Notes: a model not told the origin generated them from the letters alone. A stretch of DNA of 64,000 nucleotides from an uncultured Roseburia sp. (GCA_946002055.1 CAMFYL010000009.1:1-64000); one strand, 5' to 3'; shown: positions 46,747-56,424, numbered from the stretch's first letter. Program-made: numbers and translations.

Positions 46747-48065
46747 TATGTGACTTTCATCTCTGTTCCTTCCCCTACGGTGCTGTTCACCTGAATTTTT
46801 GCATGGTGAATTTCAACAATATGCTTCACAATGGCGAGTCCAAGCCCTGTTCCCCCCGTCTCTCTAGAGCGACTCTTATCTACACGGTAGAAACGTTCAA
46901 ATATTCTCTCCTGTTCATCTGCCGGTATTCCAATTCCATTATCTCTCACAATCAGGGTTGGCGACACACCACCTACAACACTAACCCAAACCGTACCACC
47001 TTCGTTGTTATAGCGAATGGCATTCTGTACTAAATTATCTACTAATTCTCGCATCATCTCTCGGTTCCCATGAATGTTGAAGTGTTCGCCTTCAAATGAT
47101 AGTGTGATGTTTCTTCTTTCTGCCGCAATTTCCAAGCCTTCTATGCACTCAGATACCACATCATACAAATCTACCACATCATAGAATTCCACATCCTCAT
47201 TCCGATCCAGTTCAGAAAGGCGAATAATATCATTAATCAAGGAGAGTAAACGCTCCGTATTTTTCCGTATTTCTGCAATGAAATGATCGTGCTGCGCCTC
47301 ATCCACCATATGATTTTGTATCAGCTCCGCATAACCGGAAATAGCTGTAAGAGGGGTTTTTAATTCATGAGATACATTAGCCGTAAAGTCCTGTCTCATC
47401 TTTGCTGCCGATAAAATATCCGTGTGCTGTTGTCGTATCATATTGGCAAAGGGAACCAATTCTCGATAGGGCGGCGTTGCCCCCATATCCTCTATATTTT
47501 TTGCCATGGTTTCAATAGGTGCTATCAATTGTCTGGTAAGCAAATGGGAAAAAATCACACACACCACCAAAATAACCAAAGTAATGAACAGAATGATTGG
47601 CAACGCCGCAAAGAAAATGGATTGAATATTCTCCGCCTCTGTTGCCACTCGAAGCACCGTACCATTATCTAGCAATATGGCATAGTAGAAGGTATTCATA
47701 TTCATAGTATCCGAGCGTCTCACCGACTCTCCACTCCCCTTGGTGAAAGCTTCCTGAATCTCCGGCCTGTTGGCGTGATTGGACAATTCCTCGGGACTGG
47801 CATCGTTATCGTATAGCACCGTTCCGTCAGACCCAATCCATGTCACACGCAGTTCGTCCATATCCGTAGATAAATCGATGGTATCTGCATCCGCATTCAC
47901 CGATTCAAAATAATGAGTATCCTTCAGCAGTTTGGCGCTGATTTCCAAATCAGAGCGAATCTGTCGTTCAAAAAATCCATAATATACTATTGTTATGCTG
48001 ATAACAGTAGCCACAACTGCCATAATGGCAATGCCCACCAATCTCGTATTAATCTTCTTTTTCAT
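46743..48065 (-). CDS. phoR: PhoR-type sensor histidine kinase
   Basis: 440 residues. TM1 about 10-30, extracellular domain about 32-150, TM2 about 152-173, linker, HisKA with His233 in VSHELKTPLT, and a HATPase with DNGIGIPADEQERIFERFYR. Its start overlaps the regulator stop by 4 bases. Placed in a phosphate-starvation operon behind a Pho box, so it most likely senses phosphate through PstSCAB-PhoU. Confidence 0.9.
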   Translation of the reverse strand: MKKKINTRLVGIAIMAVVATVISITIVYYGFFERQIRSDLEISAKLLKDTHYFESVNADADTIDLSTDMDELRVTWIGSDGTVLYDNDASPEELSNHANRPEIQEAFTKGSGESVRRSDTMNMNTFYYAILLDNGTVLRVATEAENIQSIFFAALPIILFITLVILVVCVIFSHLLTRQLIAPIETMAKNIEDMGATPPYRELVPFANMIRQQHTDILSAAKMRQDFTANVSHELKTPLTAISGYAELIQNHMVDEAQHDHFIAEIRKNTERLLSLINDIIRLSELDRNEDVEFYDVVDLYDVVSECIEGLEIAAERRNITLSFEGEHFNIHGNREMMRELVDNLVQNAIRYNNEGGTVWVSVVGGVSPTLIVRDNGIGIPADEQERIFERFYRVDKSRSRETGGTGLGLAIVKHIVEIHHAKIQVNSTVGEGTEMKVTY

Positions 48066-48730
48066 TCGATTACATATCCTACATTTCTTACCGTACGAAT
48101 CCGATTACCTGCATCCCCCAACTTATGGCGTAAAGTCTTGATGTGCATGTCCAAAGTCCTGGATTCTCCCTCATAGGTTACTCCCCATATACGCTCCATA
48201 ATGCTGTCTCTGCTAAGCACAATACCTTTGTTTGCCATAAGATAGCGGAGAAGTTCATACTCCTTATAGGTAAGATCCACATGCCGGCCATCAATACTCA
48301 CCTCATGTTTCTCATCATTCAGGGTAATCTCATCCAACTTCAAAAATTTGGACTCTATAGACTCTGTTCGGCGCAGCAAAGCTTTTACTCTAGAGATTAA
48401 TTCCATCACAGAAAAAGGCTTCTTAATGTAGTCATCCGCTCCTCCATCCAGACCCTTAATCAAGTCTAATTCTGTTGTCTTGGCGGTAACCATAATCACC
48501 GGAAGGCGCTTGGTATCCAAGTTACTGCGAAGCTTTCTCACAATCTCATTGCCATTCTCATCCGGCAACATAACATCCAACAAAACCAGGTCGGGAATGA
48601 CTGCCTCCAACTGTTTATAAAAATTCTTGGCATTCTCAAAACCAACCACCTTGTGCCCGGCATTTTTCAGGGCAAACTCTTCGATTTCCCGAATGCCCTC
48701 ATCATCTTCCACAATATAGATCAGTGCCAT
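48062..48730 (-). CDS. phoB: PhoB/PhoP-type response regulator
   Basis: 222 residues, OmpR family. Receiver with Asp52 in LVLLDVMLP and the Lys in YIKKPF; the winged helix about 125-222 contains TYKEYELLRYLMANKGIVLS and SRTLDMHIKTLRHKLG. Follows the Na/Pi gene by 8 bases and is coupled to phoR. Expected to bind the TTTTAC repeats found at three promoters in this window. Confidence 0.9.
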   Translation of the reverse strand: MALIYIVEDDEGIREIEEFALKNAGHKVVGFENAKNFYKQLEAVIPDLVLLDVMLPDENGNEIVRKLRSNLDTKRLPVIMVTAKTTELDLIKGLDGGADDYIKKPFSVMELISRVKALLRRTESIESKFLKLDEITLNDEKHEVSIDGRHVDLTYKEYELLRYLMANKGIVLSRDSIMERIWGVTYEGESRTLDMHIKTLRHKLGDAGNRIRTVRNVGYVIE

Positions 48731-48738
48731 ATCATCAC

Positions 48739-50574
48739 CTACTTCTTCGTCTTCTTGTCTTTGTCCTTCTTACTTTTCTTTATTTTATCATCCTCTTGGT
48801 CCAGGCGATACTTCTTTTTCAGTTTTTTGTACTCCTTGTGGAAAGCATCCTTCTCTTCCTGAGGCATCACCTCAAAATACTCATGGGTATCATAACCGTC
48901 CTTCTCAATGGCAATCATTTCCACCGCAATGTTGGAGCAATGGTCTGATACTCTTTCCAAATTCGTGAGCACGTCTTCAAGCACCAGTCCCAACTCAATG
49001 GTACATTTTCCCTCTCGCAAACGCTTCACGTGATTCTTTTTCACTTCTTTAGCCAATTTATCAATCACCTGCTCCAAAGGTTCCACATGGGTGGCTCCCT
49101 CCAAGTCTTCCATGCAAAATACATCTCTTGTATTTTCCACAATTTGAGACACTGCACTGCGCAAAACAGAGATTTCTTTCTTGGCTGTCTTAGAAAAGTT
49201 CAGTCCCTTCTCCTCCATTTCCTGGGCAGACTCCATGATGTTTGCTGCATGGTCAGAGATACGTTCCCAGTCACTGATGCTGTGTAAAAGGATTGACATA
49301 CTTTGGCTGTCCTTCTTAGACAAGTTCCGGCTGGACAAGCGCACCAGGTAGGATCCCAGCACGTCTTCATATCGGTCTACTCTCTGTTCTAAGGCGATAA
49401 CCCTCTTGGCCTTTTTGTTACTGTATTTATCCAACAAACCAAGGGACAATAACAACGCCTCCGTTGTCTCCTCCGCCATCTTCTTAGTCATATTACGACA
49501 GATTTCCATAGCAAAAGCCGGACGTTTCATAAAACGTTCATCGATGGAAATATCAGATGCTTCCGGCCTGCTTTCCATTGCAGCCACTGGCTCTGCCCCA
49601 TCCGGTATGGTGAGCTGTGCCAGCTTCACCAAGCCATTTGAAAAAGGATATAACACCACACAGCAGCCAATATTAAACAAGCTGTGAATAACCGCTATTC
49701 CCGCAGGGTTGGCAGCATCCCCCATAAAGGTGAAACCTATGGCCTGATGTAATCCGTAAAAGACTACCATAAAAACAATCGTTCCAATCAAGTTAAAATA
49801 CAGATGTATCATAGATGCTCGCTTAGCATTTTTGTTTGCTCCCACTGAAGATATTAAGGCCGTCACGCATGTACCTATATTCTGTCCCATAATAATAGGC
49901 AAAGCAGCACCATAGCTGATTGCTCCTGTTGCACAGAGGGCCTGTAAAATACCAACAGAGGCAGAGGAACTCTGAATGGCTGCCGTAAGTATTGTACCCG
50001 CAAGAATCCCCAACACCGGGTTCGAAAAGGCTGTGAGCATACCGGTAAACTTAGGGTCATCTGCCAGAGGTGCCACCGCACCACTCATGGTCTCCATTCC
50101 AAACATTAGAATAGCAAATCCCAACATAATATTTCCCACGTCTTTGCGACGATTATCTTCCTTTGCAGACATAGTAAGCAGGATTCCAACAGCCGCCAGA
50201 ACCGGGGCAAAAGATGAAGGTTTCAAGAGCTTTAACCAAAAGGTACTGCCCTCAATTCCTGTGAGAGAAAGCAGCCAGGAAGTCATAGTAGTACCCACAT
50301 TGGCACCCATAATAATTCCCACTGCCTGAGATAATTGCATAATACCGGAATTCACAAATCCCACTACCATAACCGTAGTGGCAGAAGATGACTGAATCAC
50401 AGCGGTAACAGCTGCCCCCAACAAAAGCGCAAAAATCCTTTTAGAGGTAAGCTTCTCCAGTATCTGCTCCAGCCTTCCTCCTGCCATTTTTGCCAAGCCG
50501 TCTCCCATTGCATTCATTCCGTATAAAAATAATGCAAGGCCGCCAATCATCGTCAACAATCCAAACATATCCAT
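48739..50574 (-). CDS. Na/Pi cotransporter with PhoU-like domain
   Basis: 611 residues from the ATG at 50574 (GAGGAG upstream). Two inverted Na_Pi repeats with the signatures AVIQSSSATTVMVVGF and AAIQSSSASVGILQ, about eight membrane helices, then a helical PhoU-like domain (about 345-570) and a very basic tail KKSKKDKDKKTKK. Low-affinity phosphate import linked to Na+. First gene of the Na/Pi-phoB-phoR operon under a Pho box. Confidence 0.92.
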   Translation of the reverse strand: MDMFGLLTMIGGLALFLYGMNAMGDGLAKMAGGRLEQILEKLTSKRIFALLLGAAVTAVIQSSSATTVMVVGFVNSGIMQLSQAVGIIMGANVGTTMTSWLLSLTGIEGSTFWLKLLKPSSFAPVLAAVGILLTMSAKEDNRRKDVGNIMLGFAILMFGMETMSGAVAPLADDPKFTGMLTAFSNPVLGILAGTILTAAIQSSSASVGILQALCATGAISYGAALPIIMGQNIGTCVTALISSVGANKNAKRASMIHLYFNLIGTIVFMVVFYGLHQAIGFTFMGDAANPAGIAVIHSLFNIGCCVVLYPFSNGLVKLAQLTIPDGAEPVAAMESRPEASDISIDERFMKRPAFAMEICRNMTKKMAEETTEALLLSLGLLDKYSNKKAKRVIALEQRVDRYEDVLGSYLVRLSSRNLSKKDSQSMSILLHSISDWERISDHAANIMESAQEMEEKGLNFSKTAKKEISVLRSAVSQIVENTRDVFCMEDLEGATHVEPLEQVIDKLAKEVKKNHVKRLREGKCTIELGLVLEDVLTNLERVSDHCSNIAVEMIAIEKDGYDTHEYFEVMPQEEKDAFHKEYKKLKKKYRLDQEDDKIKKSKKDKDKKTKK

Positions 50575-50619
50575 AGTTTGACTCCTCATTTCACATAAAT
50601 ATTTCGTAATCCGGCTACT

Positions 50620-50676
50620 ATTCTATCTGCTCTTTGTAAAATCTATGGCTAGTTTTTTGTAAAATCTATGTAAATT
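50620..50676 (-). promoter_or_regulatory. Pho-box promoter of Na/Pi-phoBR operon
   Basis: On the minus strand TTTAC-type sites end at 50670, 50659 and 50636 (plus-strand GTAAA starts), i.e. spacings of 11 and 23. The -10 TAGAAT (50620-50625) lies 10 bases past the last site. The upstream site overlaps the phoU stop. Confidence 0.75.
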
Positions 50677-51322
50677 ATTCTTTACATGCGCTGGTTTGCA
50701 GAGAATATATCACCCATTCCGCTATGTTGGTGGCGTGGTCTCCTATGCGCTCAAAATATTTTGCAACCATCAAAAGGTCTGTGGCTTCCTCACCATCCTT
50801 GGGGTTCTTCAGAATCAATGCAATAATATCCTTCTTCGCCTCATCAAACAGTCTGTCCACAATGTCGTCATGTGCGATAACAGCCTTTGCCTTCTCCATA
50901 TCTTTTTCCACATATGCCTCGATGCTCCAGTGAAGCATAAGAACTGTTTCAGATGCCATCTTGTTAATATGGGAAAAATCGGCTTCCCGCTCTCCATTAC
51001 CCATAAAGATGGTCATCTCGGAAATATCCGCTGCGTGATCTCCTATGCGCTCCATATCCGTTACCATTTTCATGGCTGCCGTAATGGTTCTCAAATCTTT
51101 TGCCACCGGCTGTTGTTGAATCAACAGATTAAAGCAGATGCTCTCAATCTTTTTCTGGGCATGGTCAATTTCCGAATCCCCCTCCATCACATTTTTTGCC
51201 AATTCCTCATCTTTCTTACTCATGGCGGTGACAGCCTTTGCGATAGAATCCTCAATCATAATTCCCATCTTTGTCATTTGGTTATTTAACTCCGCCAACT
51301 GCTCGTCAAATTTGCTTCTCAT
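50675..51322 (-). CDS. phoU: Phosphate signalling protein PhoU
   Basis: 215 residues from the ATG at 51322 (GGGAG upstream); the longer ORF is rejected. Two PhoU three-helix repeats with MVTDMERIGDHAADI and VAKYFERIGDHATNIAEW. Links the Pst transporter to PhoR signalling and helps restrain phosphate uptake. Last gene of pstSCAB-phoU. Confidence 0.95.
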   Translation of the reverse strand: MRSKFDEQLAELNNQMTKMGIMIEDSIAKAVTAMSKKDEELAKNVMEGDSEIDHAQKKIESICFNLLIQQQPVAKDLRTITAAMKMVTDMERIGDHAADISEMTIFMGNGEREADFSHINKMASETVLMLHWSIEAYVEKDMEKAKAVIAHDDIVDRLFDEAKKDIIALILKNPKDGEEATDLLMVAKYFERIGDHATNIAEWVIYSLQTSACKE

Positions 51323-51367
51323 CTTAATCTCCCATCTTATTTTTCTAATAATATCAAGGATCATTTC

Positions 51368-52129
51368 TTAACCAAATCTTCCCGTAATATAATCCTCTGT
51401 GCGCTTATCCTGAGGATAGGAAAAGATATCCTTCGTCTTTCCAAATTCCACCATTTCTCCCACCAAAAAGAACGCTGTGTAATCGGAGACACGAACCGCC
51501 TGCTGCATATTGTGAGTCACAACGATAACGGTGTATTGCTTTTTTAACTGTTCCATCAATTCTTCTATTTTTGAAGTGGAGATGGGGTCTAAAGCCGAGG
51601 TGGGCTCATCCATCAAAATCACCTCCGGCTGCACTGCCAGCGCTCTGGCAATACAAATTCTCTGCTGCTGTCCCCCGGACAATCCCAGGGCAGATTTTTT
51701 CAAGCGGTCCTTCACCTCATCAAAAATGGCAGCCCCCCGCAGACTCTCCTCCACAATCTCGTCAAGTTTCGCCTTACTCTTAATTCCGTGAACCCTTGGA
51801 CCATATGCAATATTGTCGTAAATACTCATAGGAAAAGGGTTCGGCTGCTGAAACACCATTCCCACCCGCTTGCGAAGCAGGGTGGTATCCATTCCACTGT
51901 CATAGATATCATCTCCGTCCAGACATACCCGCCCGTCAATCCTTACATTCTCCACCAAATCATTCATTCGGTTCAGGGTTTTCAAGAAAGTTGACTTTCC
52001 ACATCCCGATGGTCCGATGAAGGCTGTAATGGCATTTGCACAGATGTCCATATTCACATCTTTCAACGCATGGTTCTCCCCATAGTAAAGGTTCAGATTT
52101 TCCACTGAAATTTTTGTTTTTGTTTCCAT
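51368..52129 (-). CDS. pstB: Phosphate ABC transporter ATP-binding protein
   Basis: 253 residues. Walker [10 protein letters not shown] at 39-47, signature LSGGQQQR, and Walker [15 protein letters not shown]. PstB drives high-affinity phosphate import through PstA and PstC. The end [20 protein letters not shown] is typical. Confidence 0.96.
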   Translation of the reverse strand: METKTKISVENLNLYYGENHALKDVNMDICANAITAFIGPSGCGKSTFLKTLNRMNDLVENVRIDGRVCLDGDDIYDSGMDTTLLRKRVGMVFQQPNPFPMSIYDNIAYGPRVHGIKSKAKLDEIVEESLRGAAIFDEVKDRLKKSALGLSGGQQQRICIARALAVQPEVILMDEPTSALDPISTSKIEELMEQLKKQYTVIVVTHNMQQAVRVSDYTAFFLVGEMVEFGKTKDIFSYPQDKRTEDYITGRFG

Positions 52130-52142
52130 TTTTTTACCCTTT

Positions 52143-53006
52143 CTATTGTATTCTGCTCACGTCAAATCTCTTCGCTAACCATTTTGTTCCCATGTTAATC
52201 AGCAAAACAATCACAAGCAGAACCAGTGCTATGGCAAATGCCGAGTCGAAGTCTCCCTCGCTGGTGGCACTGAGATATAGCTGGATGGTTAAGCTTCCCC
52301 CTGATTGAAAGATCTTTGGGAAAAGCATGGACAGCGTCTTTGGCAGAGTCTTTGCGCTTCCCGCAGTAAACAAAAGCGCCGCCGATTCTCCCACAATGCG
52401 GCCGATGGCCAGAATCACACCGGTAATGATACCCGGCATGGCACTTGGCAGCAGCACGGTTCGTATCATATGCCACTTCCCTGCTCCCAAGCCGATAGCC
52501 CCATTTCGGTAGGAATCTGGAACGGTTTTTAATGCCTCCTGCGTGTTTCTTGTTATCAAAGGCAATACCATAAGAATCAGTGTGAGGGAACCGGTCAAAA
52601 TAGAATACCCCAAGCCCAAGGTCTGTCCAAAAAACATCATGCCAAAGAGGCCAAAGATAATGGATGGTATGCCTGCCAAGGTTTCTGTGGCAAATTCAAT
52701 CAGACTGACAATCTTTCCCGGCTTTGCATATTCATTCAAATAGATAGCAGTTCCCACACCAATCGGGGTGGCAATCAACATAGTAATTACAATAATATAT
52801 AGGGTGTTCACAATATTTCCGGCAATCCCCACAGTTCCCCGCAGTACAGATGTCACTGTGGTCATAAACTCCCAGTTCACATGGGAGACACCTTTTACAA
52901 ATACGTAAAGGATAATCCCTGCCAGCAATGCCACAGAGAGAGCCACGCACAGATAGATAAGGCCGTACACCAGACTATCCGCTATTTTTCTTTTCTGACT
53001 AATCAT
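52143..53006 (-). CDS. pstA: Phosphate ABC transporter permease PstA
   Basis: 287 residues, about six membrane helices. Contains [20 protein letters not shown], the EAA-like loop region for PstB contact, and [13 protein letters not shown]. Overlaps pstC by 8 bases. Confidence 0.94.
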   Translation of the reverse strand: MISQKRKIADSLVYGLIYLCVALSVALLAGIILYVFVKGVSHVNWEFMTTVTSVLRGTVGIAGNIVNTLYIIVITMLIATPIGVGTAIYLNEYAKPGKIVSLIEFATETLAGIPSIIFGLFGMMFFGQTLGLGYSILTGSLTLILMVLPLITRNTQEALKTVPDSYRNGAIGLGAGKWHMIRTVLLPSAMPGIITGVILAIGRIVGESAALLFTAGSAKTLPKTLSMLFPKIFQSGGSLTIQLYLSATSEGDFDSAFAIALVLLVIVLLINMGTKWLAKRFDVSRIQ

Positions 53007-53901
53007 GTTCCACTCCTTTTTTTCTTGTGCGCAAAAGGATTAAGTTCACTATCATAATGAAAATATAAAGTACCAATCCAACGGTAAAGAGCACCTGTCT
53101 ATGTAATCCTTGGGCATATCCCATCTCGCTGACAAGCTGTGTGGTCAAGAATCGCACCGAGTTAAATGGCAGCGGAATGTTTACCGTTCCTCCTGCTACC
53201 ATATTGATTGCCATAGCCTCTCCCAATGCTCTGCCGATTCCCAACACCACACCGGTGAGAATTCCGGATTTTGCTGCAGGAAGTACCACGTTAAAAATGG
53301 TCTGAATTTTGGTGGCCCCCAGAGCCAATGATGCAGAGCGCATGCTGTCTGTCACTGCTTTCAGGGAACTGGTACTGACACTGATGACCGTGGGCAATAT
53401 CATAATAGCCAGTACAAGTATGGCAGACAAAAGGTTTGCTCCCCCGGTAAATTGATGAGTGGCATCCCCACTATAAATTGCCTGTTCCAATTTATACATC
53501 CAGGGATTTAAAATCATCATCCCCATAAGGCCATAGATAACAGAGGGGATTGCCGCCAAAAGTTCCACTGCACCGCCAACCACTGACGCCACATGTTTTT
53601 CTGCTATCTCCGATAGAAATACTGCCGTCATCAGGGCAATGGGTACACCAATGGCTACCGACATTGCTGTACCAACAACGGAAGATAATATGATATAGAA
53701 AATCCCATATGCAGGGTCTGCTGCAGTAGGCATCCATTCTGTTCCAAACAATAGGTGGAAAACCCCGACCTTAGATAATGCCGGGGTTCCCTTTAAGAAC
53801 ATATACACTGTAATTGAACACACAGCAAAGATAGCTACCACCGCACACAGGAAAAATCCCAGTTGTACCGTTTTTTCAACTATCGTTTTTTTGTTCATCA
53901 C
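52999..53901 (-). CDS. pstC: Phosphate ABC transporter permease PstC
   Basis: 300 residues, about six membrane helices. Typical stretches LLAAIPSVIYGLMGM and LKAVTDSMRSASLALGATKI; GRALGEAMAINMVAGG near the C-terminal half. Forms the channel with PstA. Confidence 0.94.
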   Translation of the reverse strand: MMNKKTIVEKTVQLGFFLCAVVAIFAVCSITVYMFLKGTPALSKVGVFHLLFGTEWMPTAADPAYGIFYIILSSVVGTAMSVAIGVPIALMTAVFLSEIAEKHVASVVGGAVELLAAIPSVIYGLMGMMILNPWMYKLEQAIYSGDATHQFTGGANLLSAILVLAIMILPTVISVSTSSLKAVTDSMRSASLALGATKIQTIFNVVLPAAKSGILTGVVLGIGRALGEAMAINMVAGGTVNIPLPFNSVRFLTTQLVSEMGYAQGLHRQVLFTVGLVLYIFIMIVNLILLRTRKKGVEHD

Positions 53902-53920
53902 AATCTCCTAATCCACTTCC

Positions 53921-54781
53921 TTAGTTAGGAAGGATAAGTCCAACTCCGGAGATGACATTCTGTCCCTCCTCAGACTTAATATAGTCAAACCATGCCTTTA
54001 CCAAATCGTTCTGTTCTGACACTTCACCCTTGGTTGCCATAACAAATGGTCTTGAGAGGAGATACTTTCCTGCTAAGATTTCCTTCTCTGTAGGTTCTAC
54101 ACCGTCAAGGGCCATTGCTAACACACTGTCATCTACCACATCAAGAGATACATATCCGATGGCCCCGGGTGTTGCAGCCACCTTTGCCAGAACTGCACCG
54201 GTAGAATCCAATTCCTGTGCATATGCACACTCATCAGCCACCTCTAACAACTCTTCAAAAGCATCTCTTGTACCGGATCCAGCCTCACGGCCGATGACTA
54301 CGATAGCTTCATCATCTCCCCCAAGCTCGCTCCAGTTGCTAATCTCTCCCTTGTAAATCTTAGCCAAATCCTCTGATGAAATGTCCTTTACCTTGTTCTT
54401 GGCATCTGTAATAACTGCGATACCATCAATGGCAACTACATTTTCTACAGCGCCGGTCTTAGTCTCCTCATCCTTCAAATGACGAGACGAATTGCCAATA
54501 TCCACACTACCTGCTGCCAAAGATTCCAGACCTGCACCGGAGCCGGTATACTCCACTGTCACTGTCACATTTGGATTTGCCTCCATAAAGCTTTCTGACA
54601 AAGCCTCACATAACTTCTCCATAGAAGTACTTCCTGCCAGGGTAAGGGTTCCGCTTAACTCCTGTGTATTACCTTTCGCTGCATCTGTATTTTCACCATC
54701 TGCTGCCCCATTTCCACATCCTACCAGCCCTGTTGCCATAACACATAGGGCCATAATCATTGCTACCATTTTCTTCTTCAT
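53921..54781 (-). CDS. pstS: Phosphate-binding lipoprotein PstS
   Basis: 286 residues. Signal peptide with lipobox LVGC (Cys22). Phosphate-site segments LAGSTSMEKL, VEYTGSGAGLESLAAGSVDI and VIGREAGSGTRDAFEEL are visible. Captures phosphate outside the cell. First gene of pstSCAB-phoU behind a Pho box. Confidence 0.95.
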   Translation of the reverse strand: MKKKMVAMIMALCVMATGLVGCGNGAADGENTDAAKGNTQELSGTLTLAGSTSMEKLCEALSESFMEANPNVTVTVEYTGSGAGLESLAAGSVDIGNSSRHLKDEETKTGAVENVVAIDGIAVITDAKNKVKDISSEDLAKIYKGEISNWSELGGDDEAIVVIGREAGSGTRDAFEELLEVADECAYAQELDSTGAVLAKVAATPGAIGYVSLDVVDDSVLAMALDGVEPTEKEILAGKYLLSRPFVMATKGEVSEQNDLVKAWFDYIKSEEGQNVISGVGLILPN

Positions 54782-54842
54782 GATTTCATTCCTCTTTCCT
54801 CATTTTCAAATTTTTCCAATGCGCTTTGGTTCTTACAAGGCT

Positions 54843-54899
54843 ATGGTATCTAGCCAATGTAAAATCCAAAATCTTCCTCTTGTAAAACTTCCGTAAAAA
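54843..54899 (-). promoter_or_regulatory. Pho-box promoter of pst operon
   Basis: Plus-strand GTAAAA begins at 54859, 54882 and 54893 (TTTTAC on the minus strand), giving the 23/11 spacing also seen at the other two Pho promoters. A -10-like TACCAT (54843-54848) lies 10 bases beyond the last site. Confidence 0.75.
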
Positions 54900-55136
54900 T
54901 TATGTATCTTGTCTCCAGAGATACATAATTCCTCCTAGGGCCCCCAAAAAGAAAAGGGGATAACCCACAAAACAGAGAAGGCCTGCCCATCCACTTAGCA
55001 GCAAACGACCAAACAGTAACCAGGCCACAGCTCCTAAAGCAGAGAAAAAGAGCATGTTACAAGCCAGAAATAAATTGTCTTTGCTCCGCTTGCTCCACGC
55101 TCTATGTTCACAAAGTATATATATTCTTTTTCTCAT
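54900..55136 (-). CDS. Small two-helix membrane protein under a Pho box
   Basis: 78 residues from the ATG at 55136 (GGTG/GGAAGG upstream); an ATG four codons earlier is too close to GGAAGG. Two membrane helices (about 24-45 and 50-70) after a basic N-terminus (MRKRIYILCEHRAWSKRSKD). No family recognised. Its own Pho-box promoter (55163-55218) sits directly upstream and pstS follows, so it probably acts in phosphate starvation, perhaps as a regulator or accessory of Pst or PhoR (inference). Confidence 0.65.
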   Translation of the reverse strand: MRKRIYILCEHRAWSKRSKDNLFLACNMLFFSALGAVAWLLFGRLLLSGWAGLLCFVGYPLFFLGALGGIMYLWRQDT

Positions 55137-55162
55137 AGTGTTCACCATCCTTCCTATAAACT

Positions 55163-55218
55163 AGGATAGGTGAACCATGTAAAACCTACTATCCTTCTTC
55201 TGTAAAGAAAAGGTAAAA
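55163..55218 (-). promoter_or_regulatory. Pho-box promoter of small membrane protein
   Basis: Plus-strand GTAAAA/GTAAAG begins at 55179, 55202 and 55213: spacings of 23 and 11, identical to the pst and Na/Pi promoters. The -10 TATCCT (55163-55168) lies 10 bases past the last site. The distal site touches the end of the antiporter gene and a 7-bp hairpin (55218-55224 with 55233-55239). Confidence 0.7.
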
Positions 55219-55219
55219 T

Positions 55220-56152
55220 CTATGGCTGTATACATAGATATGCAAAATACAGCCCATAGCACACAAGTAAGATGATTCCTCCCGGCCTGGTCAACTTTTT
55301 CTCTCTGATAACACAAAGTAATAAGATAATACCTGCCGCTATCATCACAATGCTATCCAAAATGTATTTGTGGGCAAAAGGCACCGGAGTCACAAGTCCC
55401 GTGGTTCCAATGACAAAAAGAATATTAAAGATATTACTGCCCACAATATTTCCAATGGCAATATCTGCATTACCCTTTCTGGCTGCATTTACGGAAGTGA
55501 ACAATTCCGGTAAGGATGTACCCAGCGCCACAATGGTGAGTCCGATATAACGTTCACTGACACCAATAATCCTTGCCAGCTCCGTGGCAGAATCCACCGC
55601 CAGCTTACTTCCCAGGATAATTGCCCCCATTCCGCCGGCAATGAAAAGCAATTCCAGCCACAGTTTTCTTGTCTTCCCTTGGGTGGTTTCTTCCTTGTTC
55701 TTCTTGGCATGGATAAACAGATATGCCAAATATAGCAGAAAGGCTCCCCACAAAAGAACCCCCTCCAACATGCCAACCTTTCCATCCAATCCCATCAAAA
55801 GCAGTATGACGGAACAAAAAATCATATAGGGAATTTCATACTTAATGGTACTCTTCTCCACCTTCATAGCCACAATAACAGCAGCAATTCCTAAGATAAT
55901 GAATACATTTAGTATATTACTTCCCACTATATTGCCAATGGCAATATCTGCACTGCCGCGGGAGGCAGCTGTAATACTTACTGCCGCCTCGGGAGCGCTG
56001 GTGCCCATAGCCACAATGGTAAGTCCGATAATAAGCTGGGGAATGCCAAACCTGGTGGCAATCCCTGCCGATCCATCCACAAAAAAATCCGATCCTTTTA
56101 CTAATAAGAGAAAGCCTAAACAAAGAATTCCTATCAATAATGCTATTTTCAT
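55220..56152 (-). CDS. Calcium/sodium antiporter, CaCA family
   Basis: 310 residues, two five-helix Na_Ca_ex repeats with the alpha motifs VAMGTSAPEAAVSITAA and VALGTSLPELFTSVNAA, each followed by GNIVGSNI. Resembles YrbG. Expected to export Ca2+ in exchange for Na+ or H+. Preceded by two microprotein genes in the same orientation, probably an operon. Confidence 0.92.
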   Translation of the reverse strand: MKIALLIGILCLGFLLLVKGSDFFVDGSAGIATRFGIPQLIIGLTIVAMGTSAPEAAVSITAASRGSADIAIGNIVGSNILNVFIILGIAAVIVAMKVEKSTIKYEIPYMIFCSVILLLMGLDGKVGMLEGVLLWGAFLLYLAYLFIHAKKNKEETTQGKTRKLWLELLFIAGGMGAIILGSKLAVDSATELARIIGVSERYIGLTIVALGTSLPELFTSVNAARKGNADIAIGNIVGSNIFNILFVIGTTGLVTPVPFAHKYILDSIVMIAAGIILLLCVIREKKLTRPGGIILLVCYGLYFAYLCIQP

Positions 56153-56161
56153 TTCTTCCTC

Positions 56162-56293
56162 CTATCTGCTTTCTTTATCCGGCAAGATTTTGTCATTCAA
56201 CTTGGACAAAATCTTTGCCAACACATAAATCACAACAATTTGAGATCCCATCAACAAGGCAGCCCACAAAAGGCTTGTGACATCTATATTCAT
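56162..56293 (-). CDS. 43-residue single-helix membrane microprotein
   Basis: Starts MNIDVTSLLWAALLMGSQ; one hydrophobic helix (about 8-29) and a charged C-terminus (KLNDKILPDKESR). A strong GAGGAGG lies upstream and the ATG overlaps the stop of the preceding microprotein by four bases (ATGA), evidence for coupled translation. It ends 9 bases before the Ca/Na antiporter start. No known family recognised; it may be a small subunit or stabiliser of the transporter. Confidence 0.65.
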   Translation of the reverse strand: MNIDVTSLLWAALLMGSQIVVIYVLAKILSKLNDKILPDKESR

Positions 56294-56424
56294 TTATCCG
56301 TCCTCCTCTTCTGCTTTTCATCCTCCGTCTCCTTTTTCTCCGGTCCATTTTCCAACCACCAGACAAATCCTGTCACCACAATTAGACCGACGATAATAAC
56401 GCCGGTAAGAATCGTTTGAAACAT
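56290..56424 (-). CDS. 44-residue single-helix membrane microprotein
   Basis: Starts MFQTILTGVIIVGLIVVTGF; one helix (about 3-23), then a Trp pair and a charged tail (EKKETEDEKQKRRTDK). AGGAGG is seven to eight bases upstream of the ATG. Coupled to the next microprotein and then to the antiporter. The good ribosome binding sites and 4-base overlap argue that it is real despite the small size. Function unknown. Confidence 0.65.
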   Translation of the reverse strand: MFQTILTGVIIVGLIVVTGFVWWLENGPEKKETEDEKQKRRTDK

